This document shows, piece after piece, positions 20,055-30,512 of a stretch of 64,000 nt of DNA (positions are counted from its first letter, which is position 1; every line of letters begins with the position of its first letter). The notes under the pieces were generated by a model, which saw only the letters and a list, made by a program, of their open reading frames with translations, searched no databases and was not told where the DNA came from. A program made the position numbers and the translations under genes. This DNA is from Phymatolithon calcareum (taxonomy: Eukaryota > Rhodophyta > Florideophyceae > Hapalidiales): contig OZ345371.1 in NCBI GenBank assembly GCA_977006965.1, forward strand, positions 1,984,001 to 2,048,000. Direction: 5' to 3'.

Positions 20055-21346
20055 TTTTTTCCTTTCAAGTTTATTTAAAAGCCCCACAGACTTCCGAAGG
20101 GGAGGGCTTGACCGGACCGAACGGACCACAAGCGGCAAAGGACAAGATTCCGGCGCGGGCGCCCGTGCCTGCGCCGGCGCAAGTGGCCGCAGCAGTAATG
20201 CTGCGCAACGCGATTCTTCTGACGGTAATTCTGTCGGAAATGGCAGGCGCTATCGCGAACGCGCTCGCCTGGGACTCGGCAAATCGAGAACTTGCCACGC
20301 TCGAAATGCCAGACCCAACTCCGCCGTCGCTGGATTTCCAAGAAATCTTGCGAATTTAAGCGGATTTGATACAGGCCGGCTATGATAACCGGCCCGGCTA
20401 CCCGTGCGCCTGTGCGTCGCAGGAAAGAGCCAAGAGTTCAGTCAGGAATTTTTCCTCGCTACATTGCAGGGTTTTTTGAAATGACAAGAGCTGTGCTCCG
20501 GCCTCCCCAGGGGAGAAGACTATCGCCTTCTGATAGTATGGTAGTACATGGATTCCGCCCTGTGTGGTGTGCCGCAACGCTCAAGGAAACTGGGAGAGAA
20601 GACAGAAGGAAATGAAAGAAGGCAGAGAGATGATTAGCTACCGTGAACGTCCTAAATGGTTTCCAACCCGGGCATCCCTTTGAAGGACGGCGAATGAAGA
20701 TTGGCTGCGTAGCGATATGGATGTTAAGCTGGACCATGGTCTGCATCTTGTGCAGCTTGGACAGCTGTTGTGACATCAAGTACCACTCGTATCTGTTAAG
20801 GTCTACTAGAGCCGTAAGGATGCGGAGTTGTTCTATCAGCTTCGAGAAATCCCGCAGTAAAAGAAAGAAAGAAAGACATCCGAAGATATGGGTAAGGCTT
20901 CCTCTGATGCTAACTACCTTTGTGTAGCTCACGAAACGTCCACCAGTATGGCGGACGGGAAAACTCAGGACTCAGAGTAGTCCTATCTCAGTCCTCTACG
21001 GGATTGTTGGTGCTTGGACTCGACCACTTTTTGCCTTGCATTCTGCGGATTAATACAGGCCTTCTTCGTTCTCCACGCGTTCTATGAGTGTCTTGCTAAA
21101 TAGTAAGAGCTCGAGTTCGTACCCTGCTAGCGTGCGTTCAAGGGTCTCTATATGCTCTCTGGCTCTGGTGCCGAATTCTTCAGTCATACTTTTTGTTGAC
21201 ACCTATGGGAATCTGCCACAGGTATACTGGAGCGCGAGTTGTCTGTGCTTCACCTTGGGGAACTTGAGGATTGCTGACTATTCTCTTGTCTTGCCGTATG
21301 GTATCTTTCTTTTCCGCTTCGATTCTAGGCGGTCTCCTTCCATCAC
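20055..21346 (-). mobile_element. L2 LINE 3' end split by a 775-bp insertion
   Basis: The 3' tail is at 20055-20099 and the rest resumes at 20875-21346, with the ORF end (minus) at about 21050-21340 matching RKRKIPY...MTEEFG of the copy at 57057-57398. The 5' truncation is near 21346, just after KRKIPY-equivalent sequence. The insertion between the two parts carries its own TSD. Confidence 0.7.
20100..20874 (+). mobile_element. 775-bp retroposon-like repeat, copy 1
   Basis: Flanked by an 11-bp duplication, GACTTCCGAAG at 20089-20099 and GACATCCGAAG at 20875-20885 (one mismatch), inside an L2 3' UTR. It ends with an AAAG-rich tail, GTAAAAGAAAGAAAGAAA. A second copy with ~3-5% divergence is at 47998-48773. 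It contains an 83-codon plus-strand ORF (20108-20359) and a long open minus-strand frame; substitutions between copies do not favour either as protein-coding. The origin may be a retroposed transcript or a non-autonomous element. Confidence 0.65.
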
Positions 21347-22058
21347 AAATAAGAAAGTGCAATTCGTGTGAAGCTCTCAGGGTACGGTGACATCGACTTT
21401 TTAGCTTTAACTGCTTGTATTATAGCATATTCATATGAATTCCGAGGCAATACAACTTCTTCCACACAAACGTGCTTTGCCAGCCATGCGGATGACGCCT
21501 ACTTTGCATTAAATTACTTCCTAGTCAAATAACTGTCTACGCAGAATGTTTTTTCGTCTGCTGTCAAGTTTGGTTTACATGGATGAAAAGTGAATACCCA
21601 AGGGCAGGGAACTGGCTGAGTGTCCCGGTTGCTCTATTTGGAGCAACGAGCCGTGCTCCACGAAAATAAGAGCACCTCCCTAAACCGGACACAATTCTCC
21701 CAAATATGAATACACATTTGACCGAGGTTCAGATTTGGAAAACTAACTGCCAGAAATATTACATGGCATGATGCACCCTTGCCGGTATATAACCCGGCCT
21801 CCAACTCCAGTCGATGTCTGAGCAAGTTTATCCTTTCCCCACCCTCCCTCCCATTTGACACTATAAAACAAGTTCAAACCTTTCCTTGACCGAAGAAGTT
21901 GCACCCTAAGCTGTTAGATAGTACAATTTGCACATCTGTCATTCGTTTTGAAAATGAAGCAACGCATCCGTAAAGCTTTCATGTCTTTTCAATTGACGTT
22001 TATATAAAAGCCTTGCAGTAATACTAATATACGGGTAAGGCTTCCTCAGTTGCTACCG
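21347..22058. other. No recognised gene or repeat
   Basis: Short ORFs only, without resemblance to known families. I see no structure beyond A/T-rich composition. Confidence 0.35.
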
Positions 22059-22335
22059 TCCAGTGTACCCTTTGGAGGAAATCAGTATTGGGTGCTTACT
22101 GTGAGATTTCCGCGGTGATCGAACTATTCGCCTTGCAATGTACCCTAGCGTCGTCGAAGATGAGTACAGAAATTGAGTTTGAGTGCAAGAGACCCACAGG
22201 AGCTCTTGTTGGGAGAGAATTACGAATCAAGAACGTTTCGAGTAGCCAGAGGACTTTAGCGTAGAGATTATGCAAGAGCTGTCCCGTTACTCCAAGGTGA
22301 GGCTTTGGGAGCTCTCAAAATAAAATCATCAAATA
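22059..22335 (+). mobile_element. L4 LINE 3' end, degenerate
   Basis: Starts within the LWRKSV-equivalent block (CCTTTGGAGGAAATCAGT), continues through the VVE/GREIRIK-equivalent block (GGGAGAGAATTACGAATCAAG) and ends GGGAGCTCTCAAAATAAAATC. Frameshifts and stops abound. Confidence 0.7.
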
Positions 22336-22861
22336 TCCCGTCCAGTGTGTAGACCGTTGAAACCTACCGCCTGCCATAGGCAGCGGGGAAAGTGATCTAG
22401 GCAGAATAATCACGAAACGGCTGCGAAAACGAAGACTCAAGCTCCTTGGATGCTATGCAATAATATCTGACCGAAACAGGCGGCAAGATCATAAACGACG
22501 ACAGCTGCTTGCTGCATGCTAGCCGGAAGATTCAATCCGACTAGAAAATCAAGATCAAAGCCACCGGAAGAACTTGCAAGTGCAGATGGTGACGCTCCTA
22601 GAGTCGCGCTCGTCTGACGGCTTGGCTTTGGCGTGGAAAAATCGATACTGATCTCGCATTTCATGTTCTCAAAACAAAAAGTAGACCAATGGCAAATGAG
22701 AATTCTTGCGCAGGCCAAGGATGGATTATGCTGTATTCCGTATTCCCTATCTCCCCCGTTCCGGGGATATAAAAGCTAACTTAATTAGCTTTTCTGTTTT
22801 GCTGAAGGTTATATTTTTTCCGGGGGAGAGCCAATTTACATAAGTTTTGTTTCTGTTGCTA
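22336..22861. other. No recognised gene
   Basis: A 93-codon minus-strand ORF (22437-22718) with a Ser/Ala-rich centre and a hydrophobic end lacks family resemblance. It is left unannotated. Confidence 0.3.
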
Positions 22862-22955
22862 CACTTCAGAAAGGAATGTAGCATCAGAGGAAGCCTTGCC
22901 CATATCTTCGGAAGTCTGCGGGGCTTTTAAATAAACTTGAAAGGAAAAAACTTCA
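22862..22955 (+). repeat. L2 LINE 3' end
   Basis: Plus orientation: GAGGAAGCCTTGCCCATATC, CTTCGGAAGTCTGCGGGGC, TTTTAAATAAACTTGAAAGG. Confidence 0.75.
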
Positions 22956-23304
22956 CAGGCCTTCAACAGGGAAGCCGGACCGATCTCAAATCGCCGCGAG
23001 CCCATCTTTTGTTTCGTTTCCCAAGTTCCTAGGGACAAATGATGTGCGTGAGGCTCCGTGTGGGCCCTCAGGGACACAATTGCCCTCGGGCCTTGCAACT
23101 CTCCTCAATTAAATCATTTGTTTCTCCTAAAACTGGTCCACATCCCGTACTGCAAAACTGATACAATGCTGGATTGTGAGCAAAACTGTATCATACTAGC
23201 TTTATGCTCAACTTTGGAGGTCTAATGTATCATTTCAAAAATAGCTAATAATTGGGAGAGCGCCTGCATTGTTTGCAGCCTACAGTTTTGTTTTCTTTTT
23301 TTGT

Positions 23305-23815
23305 TTTTTTCCTTTCAAGTTTATTTAAAAGCCCCACAGACTTCCAAAGATATGGGCAAGGCTTCCTCTGATGCTACCTACCAGGGCTACTAGCAAGTAG
23401 ATTTTTATTGATTGCTAGATACAGTGCAATTCGATTTGCAAGTAGCAGTCCCGGCGATTGTCTGCAAGTTGTATTGCAAGTAGAGGACGTCACGCAGCGC
23501 TGTATCCACACGTGGACTGAACGCCACGTCAGTACTGTAAACACTTGAATTGGTGCTCTACGTTTGTGACTATGATGGATTCGGCATAATACGTACCGAG
23601 ATGGTACAGTATAAATTAGAGAGTGCATGACATGCACTACATTGTGTCCGCTCAACACAGTCAAACATTTTGCAATTCGTATTGCAAGTAGGCGGGTTTT
23701 TTGCAGTCCCACTCCAGTACAAGTAGATTGCAGTATACTGCAAGTCCAGTATACTGGATAGGACCCCTGCTACCTACCTTTGTGCAGCTCATGAAACGTC
23801 CACCATGCAGCCTAC
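23305..23815 (-). repeat. L2 LINE 3' end split by hAT-type MITE
   Basis: Minus-orientation L2 tail at 23305-23381 and 23770-23815. The 388-bp MITE sits in between, with the 8-bp TSD CTACCTAC drawn from the L2 sequence. Confidence 0.75.
23382..23769. mobile_element. 388-bp hAT-type MITE, copy 1
   Basis: Begins CAGGGCTACTAGCAAGTA and ends with the complement of CAGGGGTCCTATCCAGTA (14 of 18 matching TIR positions). The 8-bp TSD is CTACCTAC at 23374-23381 and 23770-23777. Several subterminal copies of GCAAGTAG are present, as is usual for hAT elements. It has no coding capacity. It appears identical, base for base, to the copy at 29718-30105. Confidence 0.9.
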
Positions 23816-24539
23816 AGTGCTGCCCCTACAGTACACTCGTTATGGCTGAAAAAGCTTTCCACTTTCGCATTTTGGACGAACTACTCCTCGACGACCCAAT
23901 ATGCAGAAAGTGCTCATCCGGTGGGAAGGTGGCGATGGGTCTCATGATGCATATATTGGACTACTAAACACTTATAGTGCGAATGATAATGTTCAATAGT
24001 TGAGAAGACCTCATTATTCCAACACTTTGTACCGTCACCACGGAGCCGCGCACTATGTCTCGTGAGGACGGCGTGCACGGCGAGCGGTATTATTAGAAGT
24101 GGGTTGTTGCCTTTCAATCGCAGAACCTGCAAAAAAAGTGCAATCTAAGTCGCACACTATGCAAAAACCATACTGCAATCTAGTCTATAGTTACAATTTA
24201 GCAATTCCAAGAAAAGTGCTCAAGGTTGATCTGATTCGCGAGTGGTCATTTTGAAGCCTTAGTTTTGTTCACGGCTTTTAAATGCAGCCATGCTTTGTCA
24301 GCATGGCATGGCCGAACAAAATTTTAAGGTGAAAGAAGCTCGACCCAAATGTTTGACTGTCCAGTTTCCAACTTAATGCTTTTTGTGTTTACTGTGTCCA
24401 GGAGAGATAGTGGTGCACTCCAGTTGTGTACTGGAGACAGTGCAATATCTCTTGAAAAGGCTTCCATATTGTTGAGCTCGAAGCCAAGCTCCGGAGTCCC
24501 CATCGCTTTCGAGTGTTACTGCCGTGCCGTTGAAAAACA
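23816..24539. other. 5' flank of LRR-like gene
   Basis: No gene or known repeat recognised. The final part before 24540 is presumably promoter and 5' UTR of the following gene; the start context is AAAAACAATGTCG. Confidence 0.4.
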
Positions 24540-25985
24540 ATGTCGAATTGCCCAAAGCTGACTGATGATCCACTTTGGAATATATTTCGGTATAGGAGCA
24601 AGAAGCCATATGACAAATTATGGATGCACTCCATCTCTCATGACGATGCGCTAAATTTCCTGGAGGCAGTACATTTTCTAAAACCACGATTCGACAGTTT
24701 GGGATGTGACACCCTCTTAAAGGAAAACATGCTCTCGCTCTATGCACAAGAGCCCGACGACGAAGGCGCAGACCTTCAGCAGCTCCGCCAATATCGGCTG
24801 ACAATCTTCAATAAATTCGCAAAAGAAATCGGTAAATTTTGTAAAGCTCTATTTCTTAGCAGTACTTTCATCCAGGACGCTGATTTCAAATGGGATGATA
24901 TGATCAAAAATCATTTTCCAAACCTGGAAAAATTGTCGTACGATCAGTGCGACGGTCCTTCTCAAAACTCTGCTTTTACTAATATTCTTAAGGAAAGAAA
25001 GTCGAAACTCAAAACTCTGATCTTAACTGTGGGGTCTCTGGAGGAGGACATCAAAGAGGCGGTATGTGCCCATGCAGTTGGAGTTACCAATTTTGATATT
25101 ATCTTCATTACAGAAGAACCGGGAACAACTAAATATCTGATCGAGATATTGGATTCTATAGGCCTACATTTGACTAATCTAAAAATGACACTCCCAGAAA
25201 ACGTCCAAGATTGCAAAGAGCTATTGGGAAGAACCCACGAAAGTTGCCCTAAGATCGAGCACCTTTCGTTTAGTGCGAAGGGAGATAGCTCAATGGAAAG
25301 TATCGCGGAATATTGTCAAAAGTATGGGGATAAGTTGGAGTCTCTCACACTGCGTAAAGGAACGCTGAAACCAGAACTTTGGAAAGCAATTGCGGAGAAA
25401 TGTCCCTCTGTTTTAGTGACAACCAAAGTTCGATTTGAAGATCTAAGCAGCACGTTGGAATCTTTGGGTACACGAGCCCACACCTTGGAGATCATAGGTG
25501 AGGCATCGAGGGCAACACCTGTTAAAGAACAACTCTTTAACATCGCATATTCCACTTCGCGCTGCTGTCTTCTTCATAAATTAATCATAGACATACCAGG
25601 GAATCAGGTGTCAGGTCTTATTGAAGCGTTTCTGAAGCGAAAGAAAACTAATCCAAAGCATATTCAAATATTAAATCGGCCTGATTTTCAAATCGAAGCA
25701 ATAGACGTTGACAATATTCTTGAAGTTCTCTCTAAAAATACCGCAGATGTACAGCATCTCCTCTTTAGAGCCAGATGCCTATCTGAAAAATCATGTGACT
25801 TGTTCCGTGACTTTGCTAACCTTAACAAAGAGTTGGAAAGAGTTACTATCGGCATTGATCAGGCTTCAGCGACGGCCGCTGAGAGCATCAAAAACGCATT
25901 TCCGCGCGGCCCAAAGCTGGTAGAGCTCTTTCTAATTAATGGACATGAAAAGATAGACCTGCTTCTTCCCGTCAATTCCACTTAA
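24540..25985 (+). CDS. LRR/F-box-like protein, function unknown
   Basis: A 481-residue ORF from an ATG in good context. From about residue 110 it consists of irregular repeats with spaced Leu/Ile (for example LEKL, LKTLILTVG, LTNLKMTLP, IEHLSFSA, LESLTLRKG, HTLEIIG, LHKLIIDIPG, LERVTIGID, LVELFLING). This gives the alternating helix-strand look of a degenerate leucine-rich repeat solenoid, as in F-box/LRR proteins. The N-terminal ~100 residues are helical but I do not see a clear F-box. A paralogous C-terminal fragment at 28605-28856 aligns over about 80 codons, confirming this frame is coding. It probably acts as a protein-binding scaffold; the partner is unknown. Confidence 0.65.
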   Translation: MSNCPKLTDDPLWNIFRYRSKKPYDKLWMHSISHDDALNFLEAVHFLKPRFDSLGCDTLLKENMLSLYAQEPDDEGADLQQLRQYRLTIFNKFAKEIGKFCKALFLSSTFIQDADFKWDDMIKNHFPNLEKLSYDQCDGPSQNSAFTNILKERKSKLKTLILTVGSLEEDIKEAVCAHAVGVTNFDIIFITEEPGTTKYLIEILDSIGLHLTNLKMTLPENVQDCKELLGRTHESCPKIEHLSFSAKGDSSMESIAEYCQKYGDKLESLTLRKGTLKPELWKAIAEKCPSVLVTTKVRFEDLSSTLESLGTRAHTLEIIGEASRATPVKEQLFNIAYSTSRCCLLHKLIIDIPGNQVSGLIEAFLKRKKTNPKHIQILNRPDFQIEAIDVDNILEVLSKNTADVQHLLFRARCLSEKSCDLFRDFANLNKELERVTIGIDQASATAAESIKNAFPRGPKLVELFLINGHEKIDLLLPVNST

Positions 25986-26184
25986 AGTTTCTTGTCAAGA
26001 TGCTTTTTGACTCATTGCTCGAAGGAAGCCCTTGCAGACAATGCCGTATTTCAGTTTCGAGACGAAAAGGGCTACTCCTTTACACATTGACCTGTTCATT
26101 AAGATGTGACTGCTCTTCATTTTGAGTCAGAGCCCATAGATGCGATACACTTGTTCTGGAAAGAGCAAATAAACATTGACTTTT

Positions 26185-27259
26185 TCGCCTTGCATGGTAT
26201 CTTTCTTTTCCGCTTCGATTCTAGGCGGTCTCCTTCCATTTCCAGAAATTTCGATCGAAGTGCTTGTGAAAATTGGTTTGTTTGGATATGCTTTACAGCT
26301 TCACCGAACGGCTCTCTGGTCTCCATCGCGGCGATATCTTTCCTCGTGTACTGCCATTCATGGTTGTTTCTGATTTCGGGTTCTTTCGCCTTGTTCCTTC
26401 TCAGCATTTTGAAGGCCAATATTTCTCGTCGATGTGCGGCCGCTTGGATCCGGCACATGAGACGGAGCCTCTCCGTCCTTCCTCGGGCGAGTGGCCCGAA
26501 AACTTGATTGAAGAATGTTGCTTCTACTTCCTTGACGGCATTTTGTACGTTTTCTGTCCAGGGCGTTACGTGCATTGCGTACTCCCAGCATGGCTGTACT
26601 AGTGCCTTGTATATCTGACTACACTTCTGTATACTCAGCCCTTTCTTGAACACTCCCAGTGTACGCAACTCGTACACGGCCGTCCTTGCTTCCTTTAGTC
26701 GTTGCATCATTACCGTATCTGTGACTCCTCCGGTGTCTAAGGATACTCCAAGGTACGTGACCTCCGGAACTTGTGCTAGTACCTTGTTCGCTAGCTTGAA
26801 TGTCTTGCCCAATGTTTCCTCTGATTCGAGGACTTCGCTTTTCCCTTGTTTAGTGTTCCAAGTCATCTCTCGCTCTTGTGCCCATTGGGTAGCTATATCC
26901 AATATTCCTTGCAGTGCAGCGGGTGATTTCGCAGAGAGAAGAACATCCTCTGCGAAGAGGATAGCCGGTACTTCAGCCCAGATTTTTGATGCCCGGCTCA
27001 TTCGCTCTGCGAATTCATCCGTGAAGATGTTGTAGAGGCTTGGACTGAGAGGGGACCCTTGTGGGACCCCCCTGTCCACTAGAAACCAGTTCCTGTTCGC
27101 ATCACCAATTGTTGCTACCCAGGATGGTGTCAAGAACGCCTCGGCCATTGCGCAGATCACCTTGGGCAGTACTTGTCTCATTCTGTTCACCAAGTGTACT
27201 CTCGAGAGCGGATGCAAGTGCTCTGCCGACTCGCCAGCCCACAGATGAGGAGAGCTCAC
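26185..27259 (-). pseudogene. L2 LINE reverse transcriptase, truncated at both ends
   Basis: An open frame of ~360 codons covers the RT palm to the connection region: VDRGVPQGSPLSPSLYNIF, catalytic box FAED, W....MTWNTKQGKSEVL, VTYLGVSL, YKALVQPCWEYAMHVTPWT, FFNQVFGPLARGRTERLRLMC and ESKRKRKIP. The second catalytic Asp of the F.DD box is Glu, which should abolish or reduce polymerase activity. The 3' side stops abruptly at 26185 after KRKIP, without the rest of the ORF or the L2 tail; the 5' side stops before the fingers domain. It is the longest L2 RT piece in the window. Confidence 0.85.
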
Positions 27260-27261
27260 CA

Positions 27262-27870
27262 GGCTGAAAGGTTCGCCTTAAGCCTGGTAAGACGGAAGAA
27301 GTACCTTGAGCTCGCAAAAGACTACCAAGGAAGAGAAGAAGATCTGGAAGAACTATCAAAGGATATTGGGCATCTTAGAGAAGAGGAGAACCTCAACGAA
27401 GCTCTAAAACAAGCAGAAGAAGGTACGGTATCAAAAACCGGACGCATACGGGAGGCAGCAAAAATATGGACGTTGGAAGAAGAGGAATGGACAGTTAAAA
27501 TCCCGGTCGACAACCCGAATGAACTACCGGGAGTGCTACGTATAAGGTACAGAACAGCGCAGTTGAAATGCTTGAGAATTCTTTTCAACAGAGCTCCTTT
27601 GTGGAGAAAATCAGTTTTAGCGAGGTGATTTGGGCCGGCTGCTGTGGTTGAGCTCTTTGTGCTCCAACGCGCACTACGGTGCATGAAAATGGACCAAGAA
27701 ACAGATTATGAATGCGAAAGACTCACTCGAGCCATTACAGGGAGAGAAATTCGGATTAAGGAGATATTAGGAGGCTAGTAGAGAGACGAATGTGGAAGAC
27801 AGCGAGAAGCTGCCCTGTTAAGCAAATTGAGGTTTTGGGAGCTTTTAAAAGAAATCAGCATATAAGCTCC
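27262..27870 (+). mobile_element. L4 LINE 3' end with ORF C-terminus
   Basis: Open frame to 27628 with a charged coiled-coil-like stretch (EEDLEELSKDIGHLREEENL), then IRYRTAQLKCLRILFNRAPL; it continues after a frameshift as VELFVLQRAL and GREIRIKEILGG. It ends GGGAGCTTTTAAAAGAAATC near 27870. This is the best-preserved L4 copy here. Confidence 0.75.
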
Positions 27871-27883
27871 GTCAGCATATTTT

Positions 27884-28604
27884 TTTGAATTTGGAATTTA
27901 TTAAACGCCCTCAGTAACACTCATGAGACTGCAAGGGAGATGCGTTTCAGCAGCTACGTTGTAGCTTCGATCATATATTCAAATAATTGTAACCCGGGTT
28001 AACATCGTAGCCCTAGCTGCAAAAACCCTCTCCCGTAAAAGGGCGGAGGGAAAAGCTTGGGGTCCACTGATCAGATTTCCTCAATTGGCGCCTTGTCTAT
28101 TCCATGTCGTCGTAAAAGACGATAGTGAAGAAGAGTAGCTTGTCTAGAGCTTTTTCAGTGATATCAATCTCCTCTTTGGTCAGTTGATATCTTCCGAGGT
28201 ATTCTTCCAGGTTGCTCATGAGGATTGGAACAGTATCACCGAACTTGTCTCTGAGAAGTGATGTGCTCATTGGGGGAAACCGACCGAATGCCCACTTTAT
28301 CGCTAATTGGCGGTGCCGTGTTTTCGGGAGTCTGATATAATCGCAGGGGTGGACCCGGGCAGATCGTAGGGAATTTTTCTCTTTCTGTTGGATTCCGAGA
28401 CGTCTCCTTCGTCTTTGAAGAGCAAGGTCCTCAACGATTTTGCTGAAACTCCCTGTTTGAGGAAAGTCAATACCGTCTCGAATAGATCGTACTGTAGCAT
28501 TGCCGATATGTCTCGACTAACCCATTGTAGTTCACCCACATCTCTTTCCTCGATTGGGACGGCCAGAAGGCTCCTTTTCTTTGATCTGGCTCGTTCCAGC
28601 ATTT
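27884..28604 (-). mobile_element. L3 LINE, 5'-truncated
   Basis: The minus-strand ORF has MLERARSKKRSLLAVPIEER, ISAMLQYDLFETVLTFLKQG, NRKRKIPYDLPGSTPAII, then, after a frameshift, AIKWAFGRFPP and TEKALDKLLFFTIVFYDDME with stop. The 3' end is the L3 tail, GGGCGTTTAATAAATTCC. The 5' break at about 28604 falls inside a copy of the LRR-like gene. Confidence 0.8.
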
Positions 28605-28856
28605 GGAGTTCTTTCTGCTAATACTACAAAACTATAGCATCTCCAGTTTGGAGCCGAAAGACTTTCTCAAGAAATACTTGAGAAAAACTTGTTCCGCCAG
28701 TTGGCTGACGCTAACGAACAGTTGGAAAGAGTTGTCATCTCCCTTGACATGACTTCCGCTTCCGACGCTGACGACATCAGGAGGGCATTTTCGCCCCGCG
28801 GAAAACTATGGGAGCTCAAACTCTTGCTAGAAAATGAACAGCAAAACTTGTTTTAA
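28605..28856 (+). pseudogene. C-terminal fragment of LRR-like paralogue
   Basis: The plus-strand frame reads GVLSANTTKL, a TAG stop at 28635-28637, then HLQFGAERLSQEILEKNLF, RQLADANEQLERVVISLDM and so on to a TAA at 28854-28856. This lines up with EVLSKNTADVQHLLFRARCLS...LFRDFANLNKELERVTIGID at the end of the gene at 24540-25985. The fragment begins exactly where the L3 LINE ends, so the upstream part was lost or displaced. Divergence is high, so the duplication is old. Confidence 0.8.
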
Positions 28857-29149
28857 ACCACAGATAAATGCAGCCATCAGGACAAGTCCATTCGTGTTAA
28901 CTGCCGAGAAATTTTTTTGACTCTCTATGTCCAATTGAATGCATTTTCCATGTTAATGATGAGACCTGCACTTTTAAGTCGCTCAACTCCCTAGAACGCA
29001 ATAATTTCTAACGATTTCGTACGAAATGTGGAGTGGGGCATTTGGCCCTGAACTAAAAGCACTTCGCTAGTGAGTGTATAGCGAGTGAAGAGGTTCGTGG
29101 TCACGGAAGGAAAAGTTCCACGGCATTGTTTTTTTGAATGTAAAATTAA
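28857..29149. other. No recognised gene
   Basis: Only A/T-rich sequence between the LRR fragment and the 967-bp element. Confidence 0.4.
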
Positions 29150-30512
29150 TTGAGGAAATTCACTACATGGCCACCAAAAATTGGCAAAATTCACTACATG
29201 GCCATCTCTAGCCATCTCTACTACTCACCCCTAGCCAAGCGTACTATCATAGCTCACTGTAGCCAAAACTAGTACTCATCCGTTTGTCAAAGCAATCTAT
29301 GGCGCAGTAATATTTATCGTACGCGCTACTCTCTACGCTTTAGACCCTCGTCGCAAGCAGCATCTCCGTCATCGCAGGCGGTAAGGTCGATAATCATGGA
29401 CTGAGCCGCTTTGTAGATGTGTTTTCGTTTCGCCTCGTCGACGTTGTGGGCCCTCATTTCGGACCGCAAGTAAGGCCTCTTGCGCTTGCGGCCCGGCTTA
29501 TCCGCAAGATCAAACGGCACCAAATCATCCTGTACGAGCTGGTCTCCAGTGACTGCAACACGCGTGATGCTGCCCGCATGCTGCTTGGCCCACGTTCTCA
29601 ACGTCCATACGTCCCCAAACCAGTGCTCGTTCCACGGGTCGAACGACACCCGATGCTGCACCAAGCGCCTACAGGTGTACAAAAGTGCAGTGATGACGGT
29701 GGCTACATGGGCATTGGCAGGGCTACTAGCAAGTAGATTTTTATTGATTGCTAGATACAGTGCAATTCGATTTGCAAGTAGCAGTCCCGGCGATTGTCTG
29801 CAAGTTGTATTGCAAGTAGAGGACGTCACGCAGCGCTGTATCCACACGTGGACTGAACGCCACGTCAGTACTGTAAACACTTGAATTGGTGCTCTACGTT
29901 TGTGACTATGATGGATTCGGCATAATACGTACCGAGATGGTACAGTATAAATTAGAGAGTGCATGACATGCACTACATTGTGTCCGCTCAACACAGTCAA
30001 ACATTTTGCAATTCGTATTGCAAGTAGGCGGGTTTTTTGCAGTCCCACTCCAGTACAAGTAGATTGCAGTATACTGCAAGTCCAGTATACTGGATAGGAC
30101 CCCTGGGCATTGGTGCTCTTCAAAGTGGCGGCAGGAACATGTAGCACGGTAATTGCTGCTAACTGTCACAGGTGCAAGCTGTGCGCTGACTACAGATGAG
30201 TGTCAGGCGTTATTTGTTGAGCTTCGCCACGAGGTGGGCCTTGCCCATCGACGTGTTGTGGGAGATCACGATGTTGACAACGTGTCAAAGCTTGATCCGG
30301 CGTAGTCGCCCACTTGTAGCACGAGCTTCCTCTTTTCCATGATTTCGGAGTGGTTAGTGCGGGATTGTTGTGTGTTGAGCGTTGCAGATGAACACGACAA
30401 CGTGCTTAAAGAGCGCCGTCGTATTCGTAACGGATGAGTAGTAGATTTGACGAGAGATGGCCATGTAGTGAATTTTGCCAATTTTTGGTGGCCATGTAGT
30501 GAATTTCCTCAA
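29150..30512 (-). mobile_element. 967-bp TIR element, copy 2, with nested MITE
   Basis: Inverted relative to the copy at 13993-14959, with the same ~60-bp TIRs at both ends. Its total of 1363 bp equals 967 plus the 388-bp MITE plus an 8-bp TSD. The MITE splits the ORF remnant found intact in copy 1. Only about three substitutions separate the two copies, so both moved recently compared with the surrounding LINE debris. Confidence 0.85.
29718..30105. mobile_element. 388-bp hAT-type MITE, copy 2
   Basis: Same TIRs and sequence as 23382-23769. Flanked by the 8-bp TSD GGCATTGG at 29710-29717 and 30106-30113. The empty site is preserved in the 967-bp element at 14 kb, proving the insertion. Confidence 0.95.

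Noticed and set aside
20459-20932. 157-codon minus-strand ORF as a gene, with its counterpart at 48359-48907
   Set aside because: Its differences from the counterpart in copy 2 are mostly amino-acid changing, so no sign of protein-level selection; kept only as part of the repeat.
27173-27260. Start of the plus-strand ORF at 27173 as a native N-terminus
   Set aside because: The first ~30 codons are antisense to the L2 RT; the L4 homology starts only after about 27262.
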